A stretch of DNA of 34,620 nt from Aalborg-AAW-1 sp964458335 (GTDB lineage Bacteria; Patescibacteriota; Gracilibacteria; Absconditabacterales; Absconditicoccaceae): contig CAYWIJ010000013.1 in assembly GCA_964458335.1 (NCBI GenBank), positions 1 to 34,620 on the forward strand, given 5' to 3'. This document shows, one piece after another, positions 26,435 through 34,620 of the stretch. The position numbers and the translations under genes are program-made. Numbering within the stretch: position 1 is the stretch's first letter; the number at the start of each line of letters is the position of its first letter. The notes under the pieces are model-generated. The model ran no database searches and was not told the origin of the DNA. It saw nothing but the letters and a program-made list of their open reading frames with translations.

Positions 26435-26682
26435 GGTTTATAGAGTATATATAATCAAAACAACATATTTCTTATACTAATAAAAATGGAATATGATTAC
26501 AAGTCCTAGTATAAAATAATCTCTTATATAATATTTTACCAGTAAAATATATATATAATTGTGATTTTACTTATAAAATAGAGAGAAAGCTATTGTCCAT
26601 ACCTTGTAATATATAAGGAGTTTGTTATTCTCCAAACTATTGTTGAACTTGTCTCAACAGTATCTTTAGGTTATAGTTATAT
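26435..26682 (+). promoter_or_regulatory. Leader and promoter region of the ATP synthase operon
   Basis: No gene fits here. The stretch is AT-rich and holds two small inverted repeats close to the start codon (agtttg...caaact and gttga...tcaac). Several TA-rich -10 candidates exist but none has a convincing -35, so no exact promoter is called. Confidence 0.35.
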
Positions 26683-26955
26683 ATGCATATGTTATTACGT
26701 ATTGTTAGTATAGAATGAGAATTGTATAATGGGAAAATTGAAAAGGTTTCTTTTCCTACTGAGCAAGGAATTTTAGGAATATTGCCAGGACATATCAATC
26801 TTGTCACGACACTGATAGCAGGTACAATTGCATATTTACCAGATATACAAGAACAATCATCATTACAAGAGTTTACAGAAAAAGCAGTAAAAATTGATAT
26901 AAAAGGAGGTTTAGCAATGATAGAAGACAATGTAATTACTATTGCGGCTGAATAA
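26683..26955 (+). CDS. atpC: ATP synthase F1 epsilon subunit, short form
   Basis: ATG 26683 (or 26689, Met3) to TAA 26953-26955, about 90 aa, with one TGA. It has the beta-sandwich of epsilon: L-R-I-V-S-I-E-G-E-L-Y, V-S-F-P-T-E-Q-G-I-L-G-I-L-P-G-H-I-N-L-V-T-T-L, then I-K-G-G-L-A-M-I-E-D-N-V-I-T-I. It ends where the sandwich ends, so the C-terminal helical hairpin (about 45 residues in the usual 130-140 aa protein), which in other bacteria inhibits ATP hydrolysis, is missing. The subunit joins gamma to the c-ring. It is the first gene of the operon, whereas it is usually last. Confidence 0.92.
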
Positions 26956-27017
26956 AAGAAATTGAGAATTAAAAATTGATAAGTACACTAAAATCTTACT
27001 GTAAGTAAAGAAGAACT

Positions 27018-27053
27018 CAATAACTTTATAAACATTATAAACTTTTCAACTCT
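27018..27053. repeat. Degenerate 7-bp periodic repeat island
   Basis: aataact/ttataaa/cattata/aactttt/caactct forms the spacer just before the gamma start. Confidence 0.5.
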
Positions 27054-27056
27054 ATT

Positions 27057-27944
27057 ATGGCTGATATTAAGCAACTCAAGATCAAAATCTGATCTACCAA
27101 AAATATTAAAAAAATCACTAGTGCGATGGAAGTCATCTCTACTATCAAATTTCAGAAAGTAAAAAAATCTGCAGAACATCTCAGAGAATATATGAATACT
27201 TTTTTGGGTATGTTATCATCAATGAATGCCTATACAGACTTATTTCCAAAACCTTCTTCACAATCTACAAAACAATTAGCCGTATTAGTCTCTTCAGAAA
27301 AATGATTGTGTGGATCACTCAATTCATTACTATTCAAACAATTTGATGCAGAGTATGACACGGTAAAAGATACTCTTGATGTCTATGTAGTCGGTAAGAA
27401 ATGAATTGAATTTTGTGCCCGTCGTTGATATACCATTATATGATCACTTAATCTTGCTGATACCTTCGTCTCGTCAGATCTTACTACTTTGTATACTACA
27501 TTACGTAATGCTCAACTCGGTGGATCATACACAGAAATCAAAGTATGGTATAATTTCTTTAAAAACACCATGAAGCAGATACCAGCTGGATTTCAACTTT
27601 TCCCCTTATCTTCAGAAAAATTTGATGAATTTATGTCTACTTTGGAGATCGTAATTCCTAAAAATACTACTCAAAGAAATACTCATTATATGAAACTTGA
27701 ACCAAACCAGAAAACAATTATGAAAAAATCTTATGATATTATGATGAATGTGATTGTCTATGGAGCTGTTCTTCATAATAAGACAGGAGAGTTTGCTGCT
27801 CGTATGCTTGCTATGAAATGAGCGAAAGATAATGCTTCTACTATTATAGATAATTTAACACTTTCTTATAATAAAGCACGTCAAGATGCCATCACCAAAG
27901 AAGTATTAGAAATCGTAAGCGCAAAGGCCGTTCTTGATAGTTAA
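27057..27944 (+). CDS. atpG: ATP synthase F1 gamma subunit
   Basis: 295 aa from ATG 27057 to TAA 27942-27944, with TGA as Gly throughout. The N-terminal coiled-coil helix is clear (L-K-I-K-I-G-S-T-K-N-I-K-K-I-T-S-A-M-E-V-I-S). So are S-S-E-K-G-L-C-G-S-L-N, Y-V-V-G-K-K-G and the C-terminal helix E-F-A-A-R-M-L-A-M-K-G-A-K-D-N-A, L-S-Y-N-K-A-R-Q-D-A-I-T-K-E-V-L-E-I-V, which are the family signatures. It is the rotor shaft inside alpha3beta3. The G of GLCG is a TGA. It lies 101 nt after atpC and 146 nt before atpB. Confidence 0.96.
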
Positions 27945-28008
27945 AAGTTGGTTACTAGTTCTTAGGTGTTAGTTATTAGGAAATTACGGATTACGGATTT
28001 ATCAATAC
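27939..28008. repeat. Degenerate 7-bp periodic repeat island
   Basis: agttaaa/agttggt/tactagt/tcttagg/tgttagt/tattagg/aaattac/ggattac/ggattta starts at the gamma stop codon. Confidence 0.55.
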
Positions 28009-28061
28009 TTACTAATTCTATTATTCTGTTGTCTCTTACTGCTTATTTGTTGCTACCACTA

Positions 28062-28088
28062 TCTAAAATTTAAAATCTATAATTTCCT
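28062..28088. repeat. Degenerate 7-bp periodic repeat island
   Basis: tctaaaa/tttaaaa/tctataa/tttcctt reaches the atpB start codon. Confidence 0.5.
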
Positions 28089-28090
28089 TC

Positions 28091-28891
28091 ATGGATTTAT
28101 CAACACTTATTCCAGATATTTTACCACATACGATTCATATAGGATCTATCAATCTTTTTCAATCATTGATTGCTGGGTTTATGGGGACGGGGATTTTTGT
28201 AATAATGGTGTTAATATATTCATATTATAAAAAATCACAACCCTATAGCAAATTTGTACAAGGAGTAGATGCAATAGTTGAACTTATTTATGAAATGTTG
28301 GCTGAAATATGAGGTGATCATGTGGGACGTAAAGCTATAGTATTTACCACAACATTGTTTTTCTTTGTTGTATGGCATAATCTTTTTGGTCTTATTGGAG
28401 ATATGATTGTTTTGGTCTGGCCAGCAGCTCATCATATCTTTAGACCATTGACAACAGATATTGTATCAAATGGAACATTAGCAGTGATGGCTATTATTGC
28501 AAGTCTTTCTTACGGATTTTACTTACATTGATTTGGATTTATTAAAAAATATTTACCCACCAATGGTATGGGTCTTGTACCTAACATTACTCATTGGTAT
28601 GATTATATTACGAAATTCTTAGATATATTATTAGGATTATTAATTGGAATTATTGAATTATTAGGAGAATTTGGAAGGATGTTATCTCTCTCTTTGAGAC
28701 TATTCTGAAATATGTTCGTAGGTATGATATTGCTTTCTCTTTTATTATATGCAACACAACAATTATTGCATTACCCAATAGTATTGCCAGTAATAATATT
28801 TGCATATGAGTTTGCAGTATCACTCTTACAGGCATTTATCTTCGCGTTATTAACTACTATTTACTTTAAATTAGCTGCTGATACGCACTAA
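28091..28891 (+). CDS. atpB: ATP synthase Fo subunit a
   Basis: 266 aa from ATG 28091 to TAA 28889-28891, several TGA codons. Five or six membrane helices are visible. The proton-path signature in helix 5, L-S-L-S-L-R-L-F-G-N-M-F-V-G, contains the essential Arg and has TGA for the Gly of FGN. The last helices show F-A-Y-E-F-A-V-S-L-L-Q-A-F-I-F-A-L-L-T-T-I-Y-F, as expected. The subunit forms the ion half-channels next to the c-ring. It is followed 55 nt later by subunit c, restoring the usual B-E-F-H-A order inside a rearranged operon. Confidence 0.95.
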
Positions 28892-28946
28892 ACTTTGTTT
28901 CACAACCATTGTGATTATATTCTTTATTTATTATTCTCTTATTATT

Positions 28947-29141
28947 ATGACTTCAGCTATTTCTATCGCTATTGCTGGTGCTGGTGCTGCAATAGGTATC
29001 GGTCTTGTTGGTTACGCTTGGTTAACTGGATTATCTAGAAATCCAGAAGCAGGTAAATCAATGTTTACTCCTGGTATTATTGCTCTTGCTCTTGCAGAAT
29101 TCGTAGCACTTCTTGCTTTCGTTATTGCATTGATCAAGTAA
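28947..29141 (+). CDS. atpE: ATP synthase Fo subunit c
   Basis: 64 aa from ATG 28947 (M-T-S-A-I-S-I). The in-frame ATG at 28911 would add a 12-residue hydrophobic tail that the family lacks. It has two membrane helices: a Gly/Ala-rich first helix (A-G-A-G-A-A-I-G-I-G-L-V-G) and a second helix with the ion-binding Glu in A-L-A-E-F-V-A-L-L-A-F. They are joined by the polar loop S-R-N-P-E-A-G. The residues after the Glu (F-V) are not the Gln/Ser-Thr pattern of Na-binding rings, so a proton ring is more likely. There are no TGA codons. Confidence 0.95.
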   Translation: MTSAISIAIAGAGAAIGIGLVGYAWLTGLSRNPEAGKSMFTPGIIALALAEFVALLAFVIALIK

Positions 29142-29176
29142 CAATAACTATTTACCTTTACATATAATTGTAAATT

Positions 29177-29680
29177 ATGGGACACGAAGTATCACAGACA
29201 GACATTATCATCAATGTTGCTATTCAAATTCTTAATATAGGGATCTTTTTCTTCTTTTTTATCAAATTTGCAGGAAATGCTATTTCTAAAGCAATTCAAG
29301 ATAAAATTGAAAAGGAGAAAAAACTTGCTAATGCTGATGCTGAATATGCTAGATTGATAGCTGATGCTGAACAACAAAAGAAAACATTACTTGATGAAGC
29401 GCTTACTCATAAAAATCAAATCGTTGCAGAAGGGAAAGCACTTGCTACTCAAGAACAACAAAAGATTGTAGAACAAGCTAATCATGAAGCAAAAATCATT
29501 CTTGATAAAGCAGCTCAAGACGCTGAACTCAAAGGACGTGATTTAGATACTCACTTTGAACAAGGAGTAAAGACAGCCGCTTTGTCAGTAGTGAAGAAGT
29601 TGTTTTCATCAAATAAAAAAGTCCAAGAAGATTATCTTGGTACTCTTGTCGATGAATTTAGTGCATCATACAAAAAATAA
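29177..29680 (+). CDS. atpF: ATP synthase Fo subunit b
   Basis: 167 aa from ATG 29177 to TAA 29678-29680, no TGA. A single N-terminal membrane helix (residues about 10-32, with a run of six Phe after N-I-G-I) is followed by a long charged helix from about 40 to 150, rich in Ala/Glu/Lys/Gln (E-K-E-K-K-L-A-N-A-D-A-E-Y-A-R-L), which forms the dimeric peripheral stalk. Length is normal for the family. Its stop TAA overlaps the next start (TAATG). Confidence 0.94.
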   Translation: MGHEVSQTDIIINVAIQILNIGIFFFFFIKFAGNAISKAIQDKIEKEKKLANADAEYARLIADAEQQKKTLLDEALTHKNQIVAEGKALATQEQQKIVEQANHEAKIILDKAAQDAELKGRDLDTHFEQGVKTAALSVVKKLFSSNKKVQEDYLGTLVDEFSASYKK

Positions 29681-30108
29681 TGACACCATCAACTCGTAAA
29701 AAATTCGTAGCTTCTGTTCTTCAACAAGGAGCAACACAACAAGCATGAGAAATTCTTGAACTCCTTTTGGTATTGATGAAAAAATTTGGGAAACAACTTT
29801 CTCAATCTCCTGTCAAAGAGTTTATACAAAGGAATTATCCTGACGCTTTTGGATTGTATGAATTGCTTGGAGGTGTCCGTTTGACGATCAAAGATTGTCT
29901 TGTCTTGCAACAACATCTCTACGAATCATTAGGTGAAAAATCACTTATTGCCCTCACTACTGATGAACATATCTTGAATTCTTTTTCTCAACACGAGGGA
30001 CTCTTGGTTATAGATGGCGGTGATGAGTCAAGTCCGTCACTCACTATTAAATCTCCTTCTAAGATCTACAAAAGATCTCTAGCAACTGATTTACAAAAAT
30101 TACTATAA
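29680..30108 (+). CDS. atpH: ATP synthase F1 delta subunit (divergent, short)
   Basis: 142 aa from ATG 29680, sharing one base with the atpF stop, to TAA 30106-30108, with one TGA (Gly24). It is helical at the N-terminus (R-K-K-F-V-A-S-V-L, A-G-E-I-L-E-L-L-L-V-L-M-K-K-F-G), followed by a beta-like C-terminal part. Position between b and alpha identifies it as delta/OSCP, the link from the peripheral stalk to F1. It is shorter than the usual 175-180 aa, and the family motif is hard to see, so the call rests mainly on synteny. Confidence 0.75.
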
Positions 30109-30159
30109 ATCTTCTTTGTCATTTCTCCTCTTACTTTTTACTCTATATATTTCCTGTGA

Positions 30160-31656
30160 ATGTCTGCTCTTACGTTAATTCAAAAGATTGAACAACAAAT
30201 CAATGATGCAAATCTTGCAGAATCATTTACTGAACAGTGAACAATCATCGATATCAAAGATGGAGTCGCGACAGTATCTGGTTTGCATAATGCTCAATAT
30301 TCTGAGATTGTACTTTTTCAAGGTGGTCAGAAGGGTCTGGTTTTAGACCTTATGGAAGACTATGTTGGAGTACTTATCCTTGGTGAATATATGGGTCTTG
30401 CTCAAGGTGAAACAGTAAAAACAACCTGACAACTTTTCTCGGTATGAGTTGGTGATGAATATATCGGTAGAGTATTAAATTCACTCTGAGATCCCATTGA
30501 TGGAGGAAAAAATATCACACCAAAACAGTTCATGCCAGTAGAAAAAGTTGCTCCAGGAGTAATTACAAGACAATCTGTTGATCAACCTTTGCAGACAGGT
30601 ATCAAAGCGATTGACGCTCTTGTACCTATTGGTAGAGGTCAGAGAGAATTGATTATTGGAGACAGACAGACAGGAAAGACAGCAGTAGCGATTGATACTA
30701 TCATCAATCAAAAATCTGAAGATGTCATCTGTATCTATGTGGCTATTGGACAAAAAGAATCGAAAGTGGTTCGTATTGTGGAAGCACTCAAAAAGGCTGG
30801 TGCAATGGAGTATACTATCGTCATCAACGCTCCTATCAATACTCCTGCTGTGATGCAATATATTGCTCCTTATGTAGGTGCTACTTTTGGTGAATATGTA
30901 ATGTCACAAGGGAAAGACGCACTTATCGTCTACGATGATCTTACTAAACATGCTTCTGCTTATAGAGAAATGTCGCTTCTTCTCAGAAGACCTCCAGGAC
31001 GTGAAGCATATCCAGGTGATGTATTCTACTTACATTCAAGACTTCTGGAAAGAGCTTGTAGATTAAATAAGGACTATGGAGGTGGTTCATTGACTGCTCT
31101 CCCTATTATCGAGACACAAGCAGGAGATGTAGCTGCCTATATTCCTACGAATGTAATTTCTATTACTGATGGACAAATTTATCTTGAATCAGATCTGTTT
31201 AATGCAGGTATCAAGCCAGCAATTAACGTGGGACTTTCGGTATCTCGTGTAGGAGGATCTGCTCAGACTGGTATTGTAAAGAAAGTAGCTGGAACACTTA
31301 AACTTGACCTTGCTGCCTTTAGAGAATTGGAAACATTTGCTAAATTTGGATCAGATCTTGATAAATCTACTCAAGCAAAGCTTGCAAGAGGAAGTAAATT
31401 AGTAGAACTTCTCAAACAAAAAGAAAATAGTCCAATCTCATTTCACAAACAAGCAGCAATGATTTATGCTGGTACAAAAGGATATTTGGATACCATAGCT
31501 CTCTCAGATATCGCAACATTTGAACAGAAGCTGTACGATAAACTTGATACTACCCACAAATCTCTGTCTGATGAAATCCTTGCAGGTAGAAAACTTACTG
31601 ATGAAATAGAATCACAAATGAAAGAGCTTGTACAAGATGTTGTTGATGAAATGTAG
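30160..31656 (+). CDS. atpA: ATP synthase F1 alpha subunit
   Basis: 498 aa from ATG 30160 to TAG 31654-31656. TGA is read as Gly four times in the first 110 residues, including the family's L-N-S-L-G-D-P-I-D-G and S-V-G-V-G-D. The P-loop is G-D-R-Q-T-G-K-T at 167-174. The segments A-I-D-A-L-V-P-I-G-R-G-Q-R, L-R-R-P-P-G-R-E-A-Y-P-G-D-V-F and P-A-I-N-V-G-L-S-V-S-R-V-G-G-S-A-Q are all present. It forms the regulatory nucleotide sites of the alpha3beta3 head. It is 165 nt ahead of beta; gamma, normally between them, has moved upstream. Confidence 0.97.
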
Positions 31657-31660
31657 ACCT

Positions 31661-31800
31661 AACCCTAACCCCTCTCCTCGGAGACCACTCACTATCGTTC
31701 GTTGGAGAGGGGCTACAAAACAATTAAAATATGTCTTGTGGTCATCCCTCTCTGATAGGAGAAATCCTGGAACAGGCAGAGGGAACGAGGGTGAGGTACA
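31661..31800. repeat. Intercistronic hairpin repeat between atpA and atpD
   Basis: Stem cccctctcc (31669-31677) with ggagagggg (31704-31712), followed by a second stem tccctct (31745-31751) with agaggga (31778-31784). GC-rich hairpins of this kind, starting cctaacccctctcc, are unlike the AT-rich genes on either side and look like an inserted mobile-type repeat. There is no T-run, so transcription probably continues into atpD. Confidence 0.65.
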
Positions 31801-31821
31801 TTTATTATCTTATATATAAAT

Positions 31822-33219
31822 ATGAAAGGTACAATTATAGCGATTAGAGGTATCGTACTCGATATGCAATTTGATACACAGAGTATGCCTGCATTAAGTA
31901 ATGCGGTCGTCACTGCTGACAAGAACGGTGCTGGCGAAATCGTCACTATTGAAATTTTGCAACATCTCGATGGTGGTGTCGTGAGAGGTATCGCAATGCA
32001 TACTACTGATGGACTCAAAAGAGGCTGTGAAGTTTCTGATACAGGATCACCTATTTCAGTACCTGTGTGACCTGCAGTACTTGGTCGTATCATGAACGTT
32101 TTGGGTGAACCTATCGATAATGCAGGTGAAGTTAAATCAAAGGAAACACGATCTATTTATCGTAAACCGCCTGCATTCCATGAACTTGCGACGGGTATCG
32201 AAAGATTGGAAACAGGTATCAAAGTAGTCGATCTTATGGCTCCAATTTTAAAAGGAGGAAAGGTCTGACTGTTTGGAGGTGCAGGAGTAGGAAAGACGGT
32301 TATTATTCAGGAGTTAATCAACAATATCGCGAAATTCCATAGTGGAGTGTCAGTATTTTGTGGAGTAGGTGAACGTACTCGTGAGGGAAATGATTTGTTC
32401 CACGAGATGACAGATGCTGGAGTGATGGATAAGACAGCCATGGTTTTTGGACAGATGAATGAAACACCAGGACCCAGAGCTCGTGTAGCGATGACAGGAT
32501 TGACGATGGCTGAATATTTCCGTGATAAAGAAAATAAAGATGTACTCGTCTTTATCGACAATATCTTCCGTTATACTCAGGCAGGAGCTGAAATTTCAGC
32601 ACTTCTAGGTAGAGTACCATCACAAGCAGGTTACCAACCAACCCTTGCTACAGAAATGGGAACTCTCCAAGAACGTATTACCTCTACAAAAAATGGTTCT
32701 ATTACGTCATTCCAAGCAGTCTATGTACCAGCGGATGATCTAACAGATCCAGCTCCAGCAAATACCTTTGCTCACTTGGATGGTAAAGTAGTATTGAATA
32801 GATCTATCGCTGAAAAAGGTATCTATCCTGCTGTTGATCCTCTCGATAGTACGTCACTTATCTTGACTGCTGATGCGGTTGGTGAACTTCATGTTGAGAC
32901 AGCAGCGAAAGTTCAGAAAATCCTTCAAAGACATAAAGAATTGATTGATATTATTGCTATCCTTGGTATGGAAGAACTTTCAGAAGAAGATAAGCTCACG
33001 GTCTATAGAGCTCGTAAAATTGAAAGATTCTTCTCACAGAATCTCCATGTAGCAGAACAATTTACTGGTACGCCAGGACAATATGTGAAGCTTGAAGAGA
33101 CCATCACAGGAGTGAATATGATCCTCAATGGTGAATGTGATCATATCGCTGAACACAACTTCTTATACAAAGGAGGGATTGATGAAGTTATTGCAAGTTA
33201 TGAGAAAGAAAATAAATAA
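31822..33219 (+). CDS. atpD: ATP synthase F1 beta subunit
   Basis: 465 aa from ATG 31822 to TAA 33217-33219, with TGA as Gly (for example V-G-P-A-V-L-G-R and G-K-V-G-L-F-G-G). The P-loop is G-G-A-G-V-G-K-T at 152-159. G-V-G-E-R-T-R-E-G-N-D-L holds the catalytic Glu, and D-N-I-F-R-Y-T-Q-A-G, P-S-A/Q-G-Y-Q-P-T-L and D-P-L-D-S-T-S are intact. It carries the catalytic sites for ATP synthesis. It is the last gene of the operon, with a strong terminator 28 nt downstream. As usual in such operons, no TGA lies in the catalytic motifs other than before the P-loop. Confidence 0.97.
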
Positions 33220-33246
33220 GATAAGAATAGAATATTTATTATACAA

Positions 33247-33277
33247 AACTAACTTTGTGATCCAGAGTTGGTTTTTT
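33247..33277 (+). terminator. Intrinsic terminator of the ATP synthase operon
   Basis: aactaactttg (33247-33257), loop tgatc, cagagttggtt (33263-33273), with two G-T pairs, then six T. Confidence 0.85.
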
Positions 33278-33421
33278 AGTAGAGTATAATATTATAATTG
33301 GTAAAAAAAATTAATAAATAAATTATTAAATGGTAAAATAAGAAGAAATGAAACAGTTTTACTTGTGATAAGGTAAATATATAGGTAGGATGATGCTTGT
33401 GTTTTTAGTTTTTGTAAAAAA

Positions 33422-34620
33422 ATGTCAGAAGGTATAGATCTAATACAAGAAAAAGTAAATAATTGATCTGATCATGGAATGAGATCAAAGATTATCGAAG
33501 TGTTCCATGATGATGGATGAGACAAAATAAATCAAAATAGAAATTCTTTAGATTCTCAATATATAGAAATGACTGAGTTTGTAAAAACCATTGATTCAAA
33601 TCATAAAAGATATCATAATTCATTAATTGATCATGATAGTATAGAATATACTTCTTATTATGATTCAGAAGCTCCAATTACTTTTTCTAAAGATATAACA
33701 ACATTAAAATCAACTCCTACAAAAGTTGAGTTACTTCTTATTAAGAATGAAATATTATATATATGAAATGATGGAAAACTCTACTTTACCCATAAGGCTA
33801 TTAAATATGCTGTCACGAATTGATTAGTGTCAATTGGAGCTCCTACAGAAATATTAGGACCTTCTATTAATCTTTTTGGTATGCCTTGTATTGATGGGAG
33901 ATATAAATTACCAGATGATTTTACTACTCTTCCATTAGAAGAAAAATTAAAAATAAATACAGGAGCAATACCTTGAGGTGGTGCTGGAATGTTAATGACT
34001 ATCATAGCATCATTAAGAAAAATATTTGATGAGGAAGATCCTCATTACCTTGATTATATTAGAGAAATAGTATTTATGCTGTTAGAAAAAAACAAAGCGA
34101 ACAATCCTGAAAATTATAAAGTTCAGTGGCATGATGATCTTCATCCAAAAAATATTGAGGGTTTCGTTTGTGGATGTGGATTTTTATGTAATGCAAAAGA
34201 GAATCCAGAATTATATGGAATGAATCATGAGATGATGAATTTTGTAATAGAGATATTACATAGTAAAGAGTGGTCTGCAAAACCTGTTATTCTATGAAAA
34301 GGCAATAGATACTTAGAGCAGCATAAAGAGAGAGTAGCGTTTGTTCTGAATAATATTGATGCTAACTCTCGTTATGAAAATTTTGTGATGCTTAAACAGA
34401 TTAATTTCAAAGATTTTCTTACAAAAGAAGAATTTGAATCTCTCGATACAGATCAACAAGAAGAACTCAATCAAATGTTCTTTACTGCGAATTTTCGTTC
34501 ATTTCCTGTATTGATATCAGAAGCAGCTAGTACTATTATAGAATATCTCGTACAGGATTCAAATCTTATAGAAAAAGTAGTTCTTTCTGATAAAGACAAA
34601 ATAGAGCTAGCTAGGCGTCA
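33422..34620 (+). CDS. Hypothetical protein, partial at window edge
   Basis: ATG 33422 (MSEGIDLIQEKVNNG) opens a frame that runs to the right edge (399 codons) with TGA as Gly at several places. The N-terminal 100 residues are hydrophilic and Asp/Asn/Ser-rich. The middle holds a compact stretch with G-A-P-T-E-I-L-G-P-S-I-N-L-F-G-M-P-C-I-D-G, P-G-G-G-A-G-M-L and a cysteine patch V-C-G-C-G-F-L-C. The rest is helical. There is no signal peptide. The Gly-rich loop and paired Cys suggest a folded domain with a possible metal site, but I do not recognise a family. It lies 145 nt after the ATP synthase terminator and is a separate transcription unit. Confidence 0.65.

Noticed and set aside
1..34620. 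Reading the many TGA-interrupted genes as pseudogenes
   Set aside because: The interruptions are almost all TGA at Gly positions, in essential genes and without frameshifts, which means a changed code rather than decay. Only the RT has TAA stops inside its frame; the SGNH gene ends early at TAG because of a frameshift.
1..34620. CRISPR array, rRNA genes or insertion sequences with transposase
   Set aside because: No regularly spaced identical repeats, no rRNA-like segments and no transposase domains were seen. The repeats present are palindromic elements and 7-mer islands.

Overview
The window reads as one piece of a bacterial chromosome that uses genetic code 25 (UGA = glycine; only TAA and TAG stop). 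CTP synthase, ATP synthase a/alpha/beta/gamma, uS7, ComF, a Na/Pi cotransporter, YceI and others are full length only if in-frame TGA is read through, and at recognisable sites TGA sits where the family has Gly (P-loop of the DUF4143-type ATPase at 26434, nucleotide site of CTP synthase, the L-F-G-N segment of ATP synthase subunit a). This code is known from Absconditabacteria (SR1) and Gracilibacteria (BD1-5/GN02), so the source is most likely a CPR/Patescibacteria member of one of them. The DNA is AT-rich, gene starts lack Shine-Dalgarno sequences, and intergenic leaders carry degenerate 7-bp periodic repeats.

Layout. 1-5742: a partial secreted CAP protein (-), two unknown + strand genes (102 and 595 aa) and an unknown 957-aa membrane protein (-). 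5915-9184: accessory region with a degenerate PriA-like protein (+) facing a diversity-generating retroelement (DGR) on the minus strand, in the order target gene with variable repeat (8318-9184), template repeat (7889-7972), reverse transcriptase (6682-7812). All 17 differences between the 84-nt template and variable repeats fall on template adenines. The reverse transcriptase now has two TAA codons and a YVDY active site, so this copy looks dead. 9510-14312: CTP synthase with an in-frame palindromic repeat insertion, Na/Pi cotransporter, LapA-like protein, YceI. 14469-18069 (-): tRNA-Lys(UUU) and a ribosomal cluster (uS12, uS7, two unknown basic proteins, bL19, bL25, bL28). 18290-20646 (-): a LamG-SGNH hydrolase-SLH-like surface protein broken by one frameshift. 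20917-26434: MOP-type flippase, small CutA-like protein, thioredoxin-like lipoprotein, unknown protein, ComF and a DUF4143-type ATPase. 26683-33219 (+): complete F1Fo ATP synthase operon in the unusual order C-G-B-E-F-H-A-D. 33422-end: unknown partial gene.

How parts relate. The ATP synthase genes form one transcription unit ending at a clear terminator. uS12 heads a translation operon with its own promoter, overlapped by an 18-bp palindrome. The DGR is the main accessory system. A dispersed palindromic element (core gtcattgcgagg...gcaatccat) occurs five times and lies inside three coding frames (CTP synthase, reverse transcriptase, PriA-like protein). In two of them it is read in the same frame, which contains a TGA and is open only because UGA is glycine.
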